From Neobacillus cucumis (lineage in GTDB: Bacteria; Bacillota; Bacilli; Bacillales_B; DSM-18226), in contig NZ_JAEHGC010000010.1 in the NCBI RefSeq assembly GCF_016107705.1, positions 1-64,000 on the forward strand: a stretch of DNA of 64,000 nt. Reading direction: 5' to 3'. Shown here one piece after another: positions 26,105 through 35,315 of the stretch. Numbering within the stretch: position 1 is the stretch's first letter; every line of letters begins with the position of its first letter. The translations under genes were made by a program, and so were the position numbers. The notes under the pieces are model-generated. The model was given only the letters and a program-made list of their open reading frames with translations, was not told the origin of the DNA and ran no database searches.

Positions 26105-27370
26105 TTAATCATCTATATTATTAGACTGTTTTCCAGCTATTTTCATAACTGTAGATAGAAGCACTTTAGCTCCGGCACCCATATCTTCATCTGTCACGAA
26201 TTCATCAGGGTGATGACTAAGACCATCTTTACAACGAACGAATATCATCGCAACATCCGTCACATCGGCCATCGCCATTGCATCATGACCAGCACCACTC
26301 ACTAGCTTAATAACGCTTCCACCCTGTTCACGAATTGATTGTTCAATTATGGTCATGATTTCTTCGCTACAGTATACCGGGTCAGCTTCCATTACTTTTT
26401 CAAATGTAATTTGCAATCCTCTAGTCTCAGCTATTCTTTCACTTGCTATTAAAATAGCATCAATCGCTTTTTGTTTACGTTCGACATTTAAATCCCGAAT
26501 ATCGAGCGTTCCTGTAACGAAACCTGGTATGACATTACTCGCACCAGGACTAACTGTAAGTTTACCAACTGTTGCAACTAATGGTACGTTTTCGAGTGCA
26601 ATTTTCTCGATAAAAGAAATAAGTTCACTTGCACCTAAAAGGGCATCTTGTCTAATAGCAACAGGAACTGTCCCTGCATGACCCGGTTTTCCAATAATGT
26701 CAAAAGAAAATCTTGTCGCACCGGCAATCCCAGTAACGACTCCAACTGCCTCATTTACCTTCTCAAGAACAGGTCCCTGTTCGATATGAAGTTCTAAATA
26801 AGCGAGAAGTTCCTCAGGAGTACGACTAGCGTGTTTATATGCATCTGGATCAGAAATTCCAATTGCTTTTAAAGCTTCAGCAATAGTGATTCCATTTTCA
26901 TCTGTTCTTTCCAAATCTTCTGGAGTAAAAGTTCCAGCGATTGCTTTACTTCCAAGGAAAGTTGAATGAAATCTTACTCCTTCCTCATCACAGAAACCAA
27001 CTACCTCAATTGGATTGTCTAAAACAATTTTATTATCGTGAAGGTATTGAACAACTTCTATTCCCGAAATAACACCTAAAATCCCATCATACTTACCTGC
27101 TTCAATGACACTATCTAAATGGGAACCAATCATTAAAACGGGTGCTGTTGGATTTTTTCCTTCATAACGGCCGATCATATTATTAAGACCATCTTTTCTT
27201 ACAGACATCCCTGCTGCTTTCATCCACTCTTCAACAAGTCTTTCGGCTTTCGTACTTTCGATGGTGAATGGTAATCTTGTGACACCGACAGTAGTAGATG
27301 AACAACGAGCAAGTTCTTCAATTCTAGTACTGATTCTTTTCGCGTCAATGTCCTGCTGCAGTTTAACCAA
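26105..27370 (-). CDS. allC: Allantoate amidohydrolase (M20 family)
   Basis: A 421-residue M20-family enzyme of the amidase/hydantoinase/carbamoylase type; it converts allantoate to ureidoglycine, CO2 and ammonia. Metal ligands are visible: His84 and Asp95 (IGSHLDSV, KYDGILG), Glu130 (CDEEG) and later His in EQGPVLE and GAGHDAM contexts. The lid/dimerisation domain (GKPGHAGTVP) is present. The start is TTG at 27370 with AAGGGGAG at 7 bases. Relatives include N-carbamoyl-L-amino-acid hydrolases, which this sequence alone cannot exclude, but the allB/allE/pucR neighbours favour AllC. Motif copy H lies 47 bp upstream. Confidence 0.9.
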   Translation of the reverse strand: MVKLQQDIDAKRISTRIEELARCSSTTVGVTRLPFTIESTKAERLVEEWMKAAGMSVRKDGLNNMIGRYEGKNPTAPVLMIGSHLDSVIEAGKYDGILGVISGIEVVQYLHDNKIVLDNPIEVVGFCDEEGVRFHSTFLGSKAIAGTFTPEDLERTDENGITIAEALKAIGISDPDAYKHASRTPEELLAYLELHIEQGPVLEKVNEAVGVVTGIAGATRFSFDIIGKPGHAGTVPVAIRQDALLGASELISFIEKIALENVPLVATVGKLTVSPGASNVIPGFVTGTLDIRDLNVERKQKAIDAILIASERIAETRGLQITFEKVMEADPVYCSEEIMTIIEQSIREQGGSVIKLVSGAGHDAMAMADVTDVAMIFVRCKDGLSHHPDEFVTDEDMGAGAKVLLSTVMKIAGKQSNNIDD

Positions 27371-27416
27371 ACAATAACTCCCCTTCCTATATAATCAATA
27401 TAAGATCATAGTATTG

Positions 27417-27437
27417 TTTATTACAAAACGTAATTTT
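27417..27437 (-). promoter_or_regulatory. Shared 21-bp motif, copy H (allC), weak right half
   Basis: TTATTACAAAAC is well kept but the right half reads ATTTT in place of GTTTC. It is in the expected place, 47 bp upstream of allC. Confidence 0.5.
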
Positions 27438-27548
27438 TAATAGAATCATAACATCCTAGGCAGATGATAGACAATAAGTCATTTTGAATCATAAGCGAGT
27501 TAAATGATTGATTCATTTGTTTAGTTATTGGTGTATTTTTCATGATAT

Positions 27549-27584
27549 TAGTCAGCGACAAGTACAAATACTTGTCGCTGACTA
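27549..27584. terminator. Perfect 16-bp hairpin past the transketolase operon
   Basis: TAGTCAGCGACAAGTA and its complement flank a CAAA loop. It starts 14 bp past the stop at 27598 of the last gene of the 27.6-33.7 kb operon. No T-run follows on the minus strand, so it may stabilise the mRNA end rather than terminate. Confidence 0.6.
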
Positions 27585-27597
27585 AAGCAGTTGCAAT

Positions 27598-28545
27598 TTA
27601 TATAGAAAGACTTACGAGGCGGCCTTTTGTTGAATGCACTAATGACCATGCATCAATAAGCGTACGTTTTGACTGGGCAATAACAATATCTGATGACTCT
27701 GTACCAACTGGTTTTACCTCAAAGGCAACAACATTCTTATTCCCTTCGCCGATATAACCAATTTCTAATAGAGCTCGTAAGTACTCTGCTAATTCTGGAA
27801 CATCTACTTCACTTCCTGGATAGCCGAAACGAGGATGCTGATCACCATAGGCAGGATCAGAAGTATCTTTAATGTAGCAATTTCCGATATGCGCATGATT
27901 AATATAGTCTCGAGCAACCGTTAATGCATCAATTGACGTTTCGCGCTGCATTGGTAGATGGCTTAAATCAAGCATTAAACCAAAAGTAGGATTTACTTTA
28001 CGAACCTCTTTTGCCACTTCAACAGCAAGTTTATTAGAACCGATTAAACATTTTTTATCTGTCTCATCATCAAATGTTTCAAGCGAAAGAATAAGATCAC
28101 CTTTAGATCTTGCATATTCACATAATTCTTTAATCGAATCTGTTAATAATTGTAACGCAGTATCTTGATCAGCATCTGGTTTTGCACCGCTTAAAAAACC
28201 AAATTTAGAAGCATTTAATTCGTATGCCTGGTCAATTCCACCCTTCACCAATTCGATCGCTCTTCTACGCTCAGCTTCATCAAAAGAGTTAAGGTTTCCT
28301 TTGTTTCTTAAAAGAATTGGTTGTGCACCAAATCCGACAGTCATTCGGCCAGATTCTAAAATTTGCGCAACCGCTTTACGATCTTCAAGGTTGTTAATAG
28401 ATGTAATCTCAATTCCAGAGAAGAAATCATCTTGAACAATTTTCTTAACTGTTTCAACAGTTGGACCGTCTCCACCCATTGTTTCAGGATAAGCCATAAA
28501 ATGGACAATTCCGACTTTCATTGAATTATGAAGATTTGCTGACAT
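27598..28545 (-). CDS. TIM-barrel sugar/hydroxyacid isomerase-epimerase family protein
   Basis: A 315-residue xylose-isomerase-like TIM-barrel protein, the fold of hydroxypyruvate isomerase, OtnI and sugar-phosphate epimerases. The metal ligands appear in order: Glu in ILSLETFDDE, Asp in LMLDLSHLPM, His in INHAHIGNC and Glu in VVAFEVKPVG. It is the last gene of the split-transketolase/DUF1537/ThDP operon and may isomerise a C3-C5 keto/hydroxy acid made there. The frame opens at a GTG at 28593 with no ribosome site. The ATG at 28545 (MSANLHNS) is preceded by AAAGGAGG 23 bases away, with a 14-nt hairpin in between. Confidence 0.85.
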   Translation of the reverse strand: MSANLHNSMKVGIVHFMAYPETMGGDGPTVETVKKIVQDDFFSGIEITSINNLEDRKAVAQILESGRMTVGFGAQPILLRNKGNLNSFDEAERRRAIELVKGGIDQAYELNASKFGFLSGAKPDADQDTALQLLTDSIKELCEYARSKGDLILSLETFDDETDKKCLIGSNKLAVEVAKEVRKVNPTFGLMLDLSHLPMQRETSIDALTVARDYINHAHIGNCYIKDTSDPAYGDQHPRFGYPGSEVDVPELAEYLRALLEIGYIGEGNKNVVAFEVKPVGTESSDIVIAQSKRTLIDAWSLVHSTKGRLVSLSI

Positions 28546-28551
28546 GTTTTC

Positions 28552-28576
28552 GCCGATTTTTCGGCTTCCCTCCTTT
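28552..28576 (-). promoter_or_regulatory. Ribosome site with intervening hairpin (decides the start at 28545)
   Basis: The minus strand reads AAAGGAGG, GAA, then GCCGA-AAAA-TCGGC, then GAAAAC and ATG. The SD-to-ATG distance is 23 bases, too long unless the 5-bp stem-loop forms; folding it out leaves 9 bases, an ideal spacing. Confidence 0.6.
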
Positions 28577-28702
28577 AATATTGAAACTTTCACGTTAACT
28601 TGATTCCATTTACATAACCGTTATTTTGATAAGATTATCTTTGAAGCAATCAGAAAATGACCAATTGCTTCATTACGTTCTCAGAGATTTACAAAGTAAT
28701 AA

Positions 28703-30466
28703 TTATTTAGAATAGTTGATTTTATCGGAATATTTAAATCCGTTAAGTGCCCCGTTATTAGAGAACTCACATGCTTTTTCAGGATCACCATCTACTAGTA
28801 CTTCAATAATATATGGTTTACCTGAGTCAACTGCACGTTGTAATGCTGGTTTGATATCATCATAATGAGTAACGAGCTCACCACGAACACCCATTCCTGC
28901 TGCAGTTTTAACGAAGTCAATTCCCCGTTCACTATGTTCACCATCAGTTAATTCGTTTTTGTATTCTAAGTCAGTCGAAATGCGACGGTTATCATAGAAC
29001 CAGTTTTGTTGTTGACGAATTAATCCAAGTAATGAGTTGTTCATACAGAAAATGATGACTGGGATATCATGCTTTGCAGCTGTCGCGATATCTTGTAATG
29101 ACATTCCTAAGCTTCCGTCACCAAGGATGTTAACACTTTGTCTTTCAGGGAAAGCAAGTTTTGCTGCCATTGCTGCACCAAGCCCCCAGCCCATTGTACC
29201 TGCACCACCAGTTAATAGGTATGTTCTTGGTTCATACGTTTCAAATAATTGGCAAGACCAGATTTGGCTGATACCGCAGTCATGTGATACGAATGCATCG
29301 CGATCTAAGAATTCACGAAGTTCGCGTAATGCACGCTCTTGTCTGATTGGAAGTGTTGTGTAATCCGTTTTACGAGCCCATTTTTTACGCTCTTCCGTTA
29401 AGTCAATTTTAGTATCTGCTTCGGCAGTTGCAGCTACAGTAGCCCCAAGGTCTTTATACGCTTCTGTCAGTTTAACCATGAATGTTTTAACATCAGAAAC
29501 GATTCCTAAAGTAGTTGGTACAACTTTACCAATTTCTTTGTTATCAAGGTTTACGTGGATAATTTTCTTACCGTTTTGTGTAAATACGCCAACATTACCA
29601 GTAGAACGGTCAGCAAAACGTCCAGCAAGGTTAATTACTAAGTCAGCTTCAACAATTGTTTTGTTACCAAATGGAGTATCAAGCATTGTTCCCATACGTC
29701 CAGCGAATAATGGGTGATCGTTAGGGAAGGTATCCATACCCATACCAGTAGTTACAACAGGGATTTGAAGTTCTTCAGCTAATGCTTTTAGTTCAGCAGT
29801 AGCGTTTGCAAGGTTAACCCCGCCACCAGAAAGCAATACTGGTCTTTTAGCATCTTTTAATAATTCAAAAGTTTTCTGGATATCCGCATCAGTAGCTTGT
29901 GGTAAGTTATCTACAGGAGTAGATGCAATCAGTTCATCGATATCAACTTCGATTTCAACTTTTTGTTGGTCAACTGGTAAGTCAAGTAGAACTGGACCTT
30001 TTCGACCTGTAGTAGCAGTTATCCATGCTTCATGAATAAATTGAGCAGCTTTAGAACCATCAGTTAAACGGTATGCTGCTTTCGTAACTGGTTTAGCCAT
30101 TTCAACTATTGGAGCTTCTTGGAATTGCATTGTTCCAATTAAACTATTTTTTTGTTGGCCAGTAATAGCAATCATAGGAACTGAATCCATCCATGCACTG
30201 TAAAGGCCTGTTAAGAAGTTCGTTCCTCCTGGACCTGAAGTTGCAGCACATACACCAACTTCCCCAGTTGCTCTTGAATAACCGTCAGCCATGAAAGCAC
30301 CCGTTTGCTCATGACGAACAACATATGACTCGATTTTAGTTAATTCTTTTACTGCATCATAAAATGGTAGGATTGCAGCTCCCGGTACACCGTAAAGATG
30401 TTTTACTCCTCTTTTTTCTAAATACAATGCAATTAGCTCTGCAGCTGTCATTATTTGTTTACCCAT
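28703..30466 (-). CDS. ThDP-dependent enzyme, glyoxylate-carboligase-like
   Basis: A 587-residue thiamine-diphosphate enzyme of the acetolactate synthase/glyoxylate carboligase group. The N-terminal Pyr domain has GVPGAAILPFYDA and RHEQTGAFMADGYSRATG with the cofactor-activating Glu53; the central domain follows; the C-terminal PP domain has LGDGSLGMSLQD ... CMNN (GDG-x-NN motif). GVPGAAIxPFY and NNSLLGLIRQQQ closely resemble Gcl. But E. coli Gcl has Val in place of Glu53 and GDF in place of GDG, so this enzyme is more canonical and may act on other alpha-keto acids or accept glyoxylate by a normal mechanism. The upstream kinase gene ends at the adjacent base, implying translational coupling. 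Confidence 0.88.
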   Translation of the reverse strand: MGKQIMTAAELIALYLEKRGVKHLYGVPGAAILPFYDAVKELTKIESYVVRHEQTGAFMADGYSRATGEVGVCAATSGPGGTNFLTGLYSAWMDSVPMIAITGQQKNSLIGTMQFQEAPIVEMAKPVTKAAYRLTDGSKAAQFIHEAWITATTGRKGPVLLDLPVDQQKVEIEVDIDELIASTPVDNLPQATDADIQKTFELLKDAKRPVLLSGGGVNLANATAELKALAEELQIPVVTTGMGMDTFPNDHPLFAGRMGTMLDTPFGNKTIVEADLVINLAGRFADRSTGNVGVFTQNGKKIIHVNLDNKEIGKVVPTTLGIVSDVKTFMVKLTEAYKDLGATVAATAEADTKIDLTEERKKWARKTDYTTLPIRQERALRELREFLDRDAFVSHDCGISQIWSCQLFETYEPRTYLLTGGAGTMGWGLGAAMAAKLAFPERQSVNILGDGSLGMSLQDIATAAKHDIPVIIFCMNNSLLGLIRQQQNWFYDNRRISTDLEYKNELTDGEHSERGIDFVKTAAGMGVRGELVTHYDDIKPALQRAVDSGKPYIIEVLVDGDPEKACEFSNNGALNGFKYSDKINYSK

Positions 30467-31927
30467 TTAAAACTCTCCCTTTTGATCGTTTTTAATATTT
30501 TCAAAGATTTGCGCAATCGATTCTTTTTCCCCTACATTTCCCGGAAACACGATATAAGGGGTATCTTTAAATTTTGCTTCGCTACCAGTTAACCAAACTG
30601 GGACACCAGCAATTGCCTGCCCTAAAATTTTTGCATATTTTATTTCCAAACCGTCAGTTGCCACATCACTAGAAGTGATACCGCCTTTTGCGATAATAAA
30701 TTTCGGCTTAACTTTTAGTGAACGAACCACTTCGACCAAAGCACTTGAAACGGTTTGACTAATTTTTAAATTTTCTTCTTTATCTTTTGCAATAATTACA
30801 TCTCTACTTGTATAAACAAGCGTATCTCGATTAGAAGAAATATTATAATCTACTAATTGACATACTCGTGATAGCTCTTCAACTCTTGTTTCTTCATCTA
30901 TTATTTTCACAACATTAAGTTGGATTTGTTCAATCGGGTATTTCTTCATTAGTTCGTTAATTTGTTCCGTTGTTTTTTTCGTGTGAGAACCTACAACGAT
31001 AAATCCACCATTGTTACGGCTTTCATCTTTTGAAACAATCTCATCCGCTGACAAATATGGACGATCTTTTATTCCAGTAATCGATTTTACAAAAGATGCC
31101 GCAGTTCTAAATAAGTATTGTTTACCAGAATCAATTGCTTTAAGGACAGCTAATGATACAATGTCTAATTCATAATAAGATTTAGCATTCACTATAATAG
31201 GAGTATTATTGTTGGCAGAGAGTAAAATCTCGTAAATTTTATCAATACCACCGATATGAATATCTTCGAGTGAAATGATCAATGCGGACTCTGAAGATAC
31301 GCTTCCATTTGTCTTCTCTTCAATCCATTTTGGCAAATTAGCTGTTTGGAAGCCGAATACCGAATCTTTCGCAAATTCCGTTTCACATACAGGGACAAGC
31401 TGGCCATCTACAGCTAAATAATGAGTATTATCTAATGTATAACGATACCCTTCAAAGAAGGCAGGTATAATTAAGTGTCCTGAAGTCTCACCATTACCCA
31501 CTTTAAAAAGTTCATCTTGTAGTACATCAATTTCCAGTGGATAATGTCCTCTTAATGTTGAGTCACCTCTACTAATAATTGAGAAGTTAATGTCCATTTC
31601 TTTCGTTACTTCAACAATGTTTTGAACAATCTCTCTATTGATGTTTTCTGCTTTTTCCGCATTGTAACTTCTTGTATTTGTTAAAATGTAAAGTACACTT
31701 CTCTCATCAGATAAACCTTTTTTAATCCAATCTTTGCTCCAATCTGTAATGACAAAAATATCATGGACAGTTTGGACACCAGTTGGATCATCATCTAAAA
31801 CAATAAACTTATGTTTTGTTTGTTTTAAATGATCTTTGATTTTTGCACGCAGGCTATCATCCGATTTAGAGAAGAGAGGATTTTCTAAAGTATCCGTTAA
31901 ATTTGGATATTGGGTTACGTTTGACAA
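30467..31927 (-). CDS. Four-carbon acid sugar kinase family (DUF1537) protein
   Basis: A 486-residue two-domain kinase of the DUF1537 group, whose studied members phosphorylate D-threonate, D-erythronate or 3-oxo-tetronate. N-terminal motifs are LDDDPTGVQTVHDI, TNTRS and SRGDSTLRGHYPLE; the C-terminal nucleotide domain has VVGSHTKKTT, IIAKGGITSSD and VFPGNVGEKE. The frame opens at ATG 31945, but GGGGGAGGGG is then inside the gene; the TTG at 31927 (SNVTQYPN) follows it at good spacing and is preferred. It abuts the ThDP gene and lies 33 bp from the transketolase C-terminal gene. At 486 residues it is longer than OtnK/DtnK (about 420), so the substrate is left open. Confidence 0.88.
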   Translation of the reverse strand: MSNVTQYPNLTDTLENPLFSKSDDSLRAKIKDHLKQTKHKFIVLDDDPTGVQTVHDIFVITDWSKDWIKKGLSDERSVLYILTNTRSYNAEKAENINREIVQNIVEVTKEMDINFSIISRGDSTLRGHYPLEIDVLQDELFKVGNGETSGHLIIPAFFEGYRYTLDNTHYLAVDGQLVPVCETEFAKDSVFGFQTANLPKWIEEKTNGSVSSESALIISLEDIHIGGIDKIYEILLSANNNTPIIVNAKSYYELDIVSLAVLKAIDSGKQYLFRTAASFVKSITGIKDRPYLSADEIVSKDESRNNGGFIVVGSHTKKTTEQINELMKKYPIEQIQLNVVKIIDEETRVEELSRVCQLVDYNISSNRDTLVYTSRDVIIAKDKEENLKISQTVSSALVEVVRSLKVKPKFIIAKGGITSSDVATDGLEIKYAKILGQAIAGVPVWLTGSEAKFKDTPYIVFPGNVGEKESIAQIFENIKNDQKGEF

Positions 31928-31960
31928 AACCCCTCCCCCTTTCATGATCTAAAAAGGTTA

Positions 31961-32908
31961 CTAACTATTTACTCTTTCACCTAATAATTCATTTGCAGTC
32001 GAAACAATTCGATGTGCTCTTAATTCAAAAAGGTCAAGTAACTCATCCATTTTTCCAGAAACTCCGAAACGATCATTTGTACCGATTCTTCTTAATTTAG
32101 CAGGTTGGTTTTCTGATAATACTTCAGCAACTGCACTACCTAATCCTCCGATAATTGAATGCTCCTCAACTGAGATAACATTTTTTGTTTTCGCAGCAGA
32201 TGCTACAATTGCTTCTCTATCAATAGGTTTAATTGTATGAATGTGCAAAAGCTCAGCGCTTACACCTTGTTTTTCTAATTCCTCTACTGCTTTTAGTGAT
32301 TCATCAAGCATAATACCGGTACTGATGATTGTAATATCAGATCCTTCACGGTATTTAATTGCTTTACCGATTTCGAAAGGTTCTTCTTTCTTTGTAACGA
32401 TCGGTACTGGTAATTTACCAACACGAAGGTAAATAGGTCCTTCATGATAATAAGCTGCTTCTACTGCTTTTTCCATTTCAACAGCATCTGCTGGAACAAT
32501 TACTGTCATACGCGGAAGAGAGCGCATTAAGGATATATCTTCAAGCGGTAAATGTGTTGCTCCTTCTTGAGCAGCTGATGTACCAGCGTTATGACCCACA
32601 ATTTTCACATTGTTATTTGAGTAACATACCGAAATTCTCATCTGATCAAATGCGCGCCCAGTAAGGAAGTTTGCATAAGCATTCGCAAATGGTACTTTAC
32701 CTGCTATCGCCATACCTGCCGCAGTTCCAACTAAATCACATTCAGAAATACCGATGTTAAAAAAGCGTTCTGGAAATCTATTTTTAAATAGATTTGTCAT
32801 ATTTGATTTTGCGCAGTCCGCATCAAGAACTACTAAATTATCATGTCTTTCTCCAAGTCTAATTAGTGCATCAGCAAAACCTTTACGTGGTGCTTCTAGA
32901 TTTGCCAT
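31961..32908 (-). CDS. Transketolase, C-terminal subunit
   Basis: A 315-residue protein with the pyrimidine-binding domain of transketolase (PRKGFADALIRLGERHDNL; the catalytic Glu in GISECDLVGTAAGMA; FANFL-type FANAYANFLTGRAFDQ; GTSAAQEGATHLPLED) and the C-terminal domain (LEKQGVSAELLHIHTIKPID). It is one half of a split transketolase and needs the N-terminal subunit encoded 1 bp upstream. Split forms are typical of dedicated catabolic clusters (for example apulose-4-phosphate transketolase AptAB) as well as some general enzymes; the operon here points to a dedicated sugar or sugar-acid pathway. Confidence 0.93.
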   Translation of the reverse strand: MANLEAPRKGFADALIRLGERHDNLVVLDADCAKSNMTNLFKNRFPERFFNIGISECDLVGTAAGMAIAGKVPFANAYANFLTGRAFDQMRISVCYSNNNVKIVGHNAGTSAAQEGATHLPLEDISLMRSLPRMTVIVPADAVEMEKAVEAAYYHEGPIYLRVGKLPVPIVTKKEEPFEIGKAIKYREGSDITIISTGIMLDESLKAVEELEKQGVSAELLHIHTIKPIDREAIVASAAKTKNVISVEEHSIIGGLGSAVAEVLSENQPAKLRRIGTNDRFGVSGKMDELLDLFELRAHRIVSTANELLGERVNS

Positions 32909-32909
32909 A

Positions 32910-33734
32910 TTAAACCAACTCCTTTAAAGCGATTTCTAACTGCTCATCATTCGGAGCCATTCCATGCCACTCATGTGTATCTTCCATAAATGAAACTCCC
33001 TTACCTTTAACGGTATGAGCTAGAATTGCAGTAGGTTTACCTTTTGTACGTTTAGCTTCTTTAAATGCGTCATTAACTGCATTGATATCATGGCCATCGA
33101 TCTCAACAACGTGCCAACCGAAAGCTCTAAATTTATCTCCAAGATTTTTAACACCTTTTACATTTTCAACGAAATCATCAAGTTGGATTTTGTTCCAGTC
33201 GATTATTGCACAAACGTTATCTAGATTGTAATGTGCAGTTGTCATCGCCGCTTCCCATATTTGACCTTCTTGTAATTCTCCATCACCGATCATGCAATAA
33301 GATCTTCTATTGCTGCCATCTAGTTTTGCAATTAATCCAACACCATTTGCAACTGATAATCCTTGACCAAGTGATCCTGAAGATACGTCTACACCTGGGA
33401 TATGCTCTCCACATGGATGTCCATGTAATCTACCGTCTACATCCCTGAATGTCATTAACTCTTCAATAGGGAAGAAGCCTTTTTCAGCTAATACTGAGTA
33501 AAACACAGGTGTACAATGTCCTTTGGATAGAAAGAAACAATCACGGTCTTGCCAATCTGGGTTGTTGGGATCTACATTCATGTGTTCAAAAAATAGTACT
33601 GACATTAGTTCAGTGGCAGATAAAGATCCACCAGGATGCCCACTTCCGGCATGATTTGTCATTTTAACTATGTGTCGGCGAATTCTCTTGGTTAGATCAT
33701 TATAAAATTCACTTTTTTCATTAGAAAAAACCAT
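32910..33734 (-). CDS. Transketolase, N-terminal subunit
   Basis: A 274-residue thiamine-diphosphate domain: HAGSGHPGGSLSATELMSVL and GRLHGHPCGEHIPGVDVSSG bind cofactor and substrate phosphate, and MIGDGELQEGQIWEA ... IDWNKIQ is the GDG-x-N diphosphate/Mg motif. The frame opens at 33848, but GAAGGAGGAG lies 7 bases before the ATG at 33734 (MVFSNEKSEF), the true start. It is the first gene of the operon, followed at 1 bp by the C-terminal subunit. Two copies of the shared 21-bp motif lie directly in the leader, one ending about 10 bp before the ribosome site, well placed for repression. Confidence 0.93.
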   Translation of the reverse strand: MVFSNEKSEFYNDLTKRIRRHIVKMTNHAGSGHPGGSLSATELMSVLFFEHMNVDPNNPDWQDRDCFFLSKGHCTPVFYSVLAEKGFFPIEELMTFRDVDGRLHGHPCGEHIPGVDVSSGSLGQGLSVANGVGLIAKLDGSNRRSYCMIGDGELQEGQIWEAAMTTAHYNLDNVCAIIDWNKIQLDDFVENVKGVKNLGDKFRAFGWHVVEIDGHDINAVNDAFKEAKRTKGKPTAILAHTVKGKGVSFMEDTHEWHGMAPNDEQLEIALKELV

Positions 33735-33753
33735 TATTACTCCTCCTTCTTTT

Positions 33754-33774
33754 CGTAATAAGCAACATAGTTTC
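33754..33774 (-). promoter_or_regulatory. Shared 21-bp motif, copy I1 (transketolase operon leader)
   Basis: GTAATAAGCAAC, ATA, GTTTC. It is 20 bp upstream of the start codon and next to the ribosome site, a roadblock position. Confidence 0.55.
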
Positions 33775-33809
33775 AAATTATAATTAAAAAAATAAGACAT
33801 TTTTTGTTG

Positions 33810-33830
33810 CTTATCAACTAACCGCGTTTC
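33810..33830 (-). promoter_or_regulatory. Shared 21-bp motif, copy I2 (transketolase operon)
   Basis: TTATCAACTAAC, CGC, GTTTC, preceded by GTTGC. Centre-to-centre distance to copy I1 is 56 bp. Confidence 0.65.
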
Positions 33831-33936
33831 ATGTTTTGATAATATCACCGTTTTTTGAATATTTCAAGTGTTTGTAATTAAATTTTTTTATAAAATTCGT
33901 CGGTGAACAGACAATCAATAATTTTTTGCATAAAAA

Positions 33937-33964
33937 AAGAACTGGTTTTATAACCAATTCTTAC
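33937..33964 (-). terminator. Terminator downstream of the IclR gene
   Basis: AAGAA(T)TGGTT / AACCA(G)TTCTT with a 4-base loop, followed by seven T on the minus strand. It lies 11 bp past the IclR stop. Confidence 0.85.
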
Positions 33965-33974
33965 TTCATACCAA

Positions 33975-34730
33975 TCAATTGTCTGTGTAACCCAGCCGCT
34001 TGGAAATCTTTATACCTATATCCATTATAATTGGTTTAATTTCAGCTAATCTTTCTTCAGTCATTCGGAAGCTTGGTCCTGATATACTAATTGCAGCAGT
34101 AATTTTCTTCCGATTATCAAAAATTGGCGCTGCAATACAGGAGACTCCAGGTTCATTTTCTTCAACTTCTTTACCAATGCCTTCGTTCCTTATTTTTCCC
34201 AATTCCTTAAAAAAAGAGTCTTTATCTGTAATCGTATGTTCAGTATGTTTTGGTAAACCATACTTGTCAATTATATCTACAATCTCATTAAGCGGCAGAT
34301 GTGCTAAGATGACCTTCCCAACTGCCGTACAATGCATCGGGGCCCTTCTTCCTACTTGAGAATGCGTTCTAAGGGTTTCACTTCCTTCAAGTTTTTCAAT
34401 ATAAATTACCTCTCCTTGATCATATACCGTCAAGTGGATCACTTCATTAAATTGTGATTCTAACTCTTCCAAAAAAGGTTTGGCTTGAGTTCTCAGGTCA
34501 ATAGATTCAAGTAGCATCGAACTTAATTCTAAATATTTATAGCCTAATCTATATTTTTTAGTTTCAGGATTTTGTTCGATGAATCCATGATCTGCAAGAG
34601 TACTTAATAATCTGAATATAGAGCTTTTATTTAAATCTAGATTGGCGGCCAGCTCAGTAACACCCATCCCTTCTTTACGCTTGCTTACTAATGAAATAAT
34701 TGTTAATGCCCTATCTACTGACTTAACCAT
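33975..34730 (-). CDS. IclR family transcriptional regulator
   Basis: A 251-residue regulator: residues 1-65 are the winged helix (VKSVDRALTIISLVSKRKEG, GVTELAANLDLNKSSIFRLL) and 75-245 the GAF-like effector domain (HLTVYDQGEVIYIEKLEGSE, RRAPMHCTAVGKVILAH, ENEPGVSCIAAPIFDN, AISISGPSFRM). Relatives include AllR, which senses glyoxylate and allantoin, IclR and KdgR. It lies between the split-transketolase operon and the aldolase. The 21-bp motif with its GAAAC-N3-GTTTC core matches the operator shape of this family, so this protein is the best candidate for binding all eleven sites (inference). Confidence 0.92.
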   Translation of the reverse strand: MVKSVDRALTIISLVSKRKEGMGVTELAANLDLNKSSIFRLLSTLADHGFIEQNPETKKYRLGYKYLELSSMLLESIDLRTQAKPFLEELESQFNEVIHLTVYDQGEVIYIEKLEGSETLRTHSQVGRRAPMHCTAVGKVILAHLPLNEIVDIIDKYGLPKHTEHTITDKDSFFKELGKIRNEGIGKEVEENEPGVSCIAAPIFDNRKKITAAISISGPSFRMTEERLAEIKPIIMDIGIKISKRLGYTDN

Positions 34731-35315
34731 TTATATTAAACCCCCGATTCAGGCCTAAATTACTGATCCCGTTTACTTACCACAAGAGTAATACGACCTT
34801 ATTTATATAAAATGACACCACTGTAATTTTTATTTTCTTCCATTTTATCAGAAAAGACGTTGCGTATAAAGCAATAATACTTCACTCAATTATCTTTAAT
34901 TAGAAATTTTACCATAAGGGCGTAACTATTCAAATATTTTAAAATTACTTTTTGAATCAAGGGTTTGATTTAGTATTAATTATCATAGGCATAAAACCAT
35001 TCAAAATTTATATTTTCCGATAAATTAAAAAGAAGGTATGACTCCATAAAGAACACCTTTCATGCCCTTTTAAGTCAACCTTCATTAAGTAGTGGACGAT
35101 AAAAAAACATCCACTCTAAGTTAAAGAAGCTATGCGATGAGCTTAATATCACGGACGCCAGTATGGAACAAAATGGAAAGGGGATCTATTTTTATGGTTA
35201 AAAAATAGCCCCCTCTCATCACACCCAGGGGACTAAAAAAATTAAATTGAAATGTCCCGGAAATATGGGGAGTTACAGTTTAAAGTAGGTTACTATTTTC
35301 ATATAATGTTACTTC
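34731..35315. other. Intergenic region between IclR and aldolase genes
   Basis: No gene is supported. Short imperfect hairpins are present, such as AGTGGACGA ... TCCACT at 35092-35116 and GGGACTA ... TGTCCC at 35229-35257, the second a possible weak terminator for the aldolase. Confidence 0.4.
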
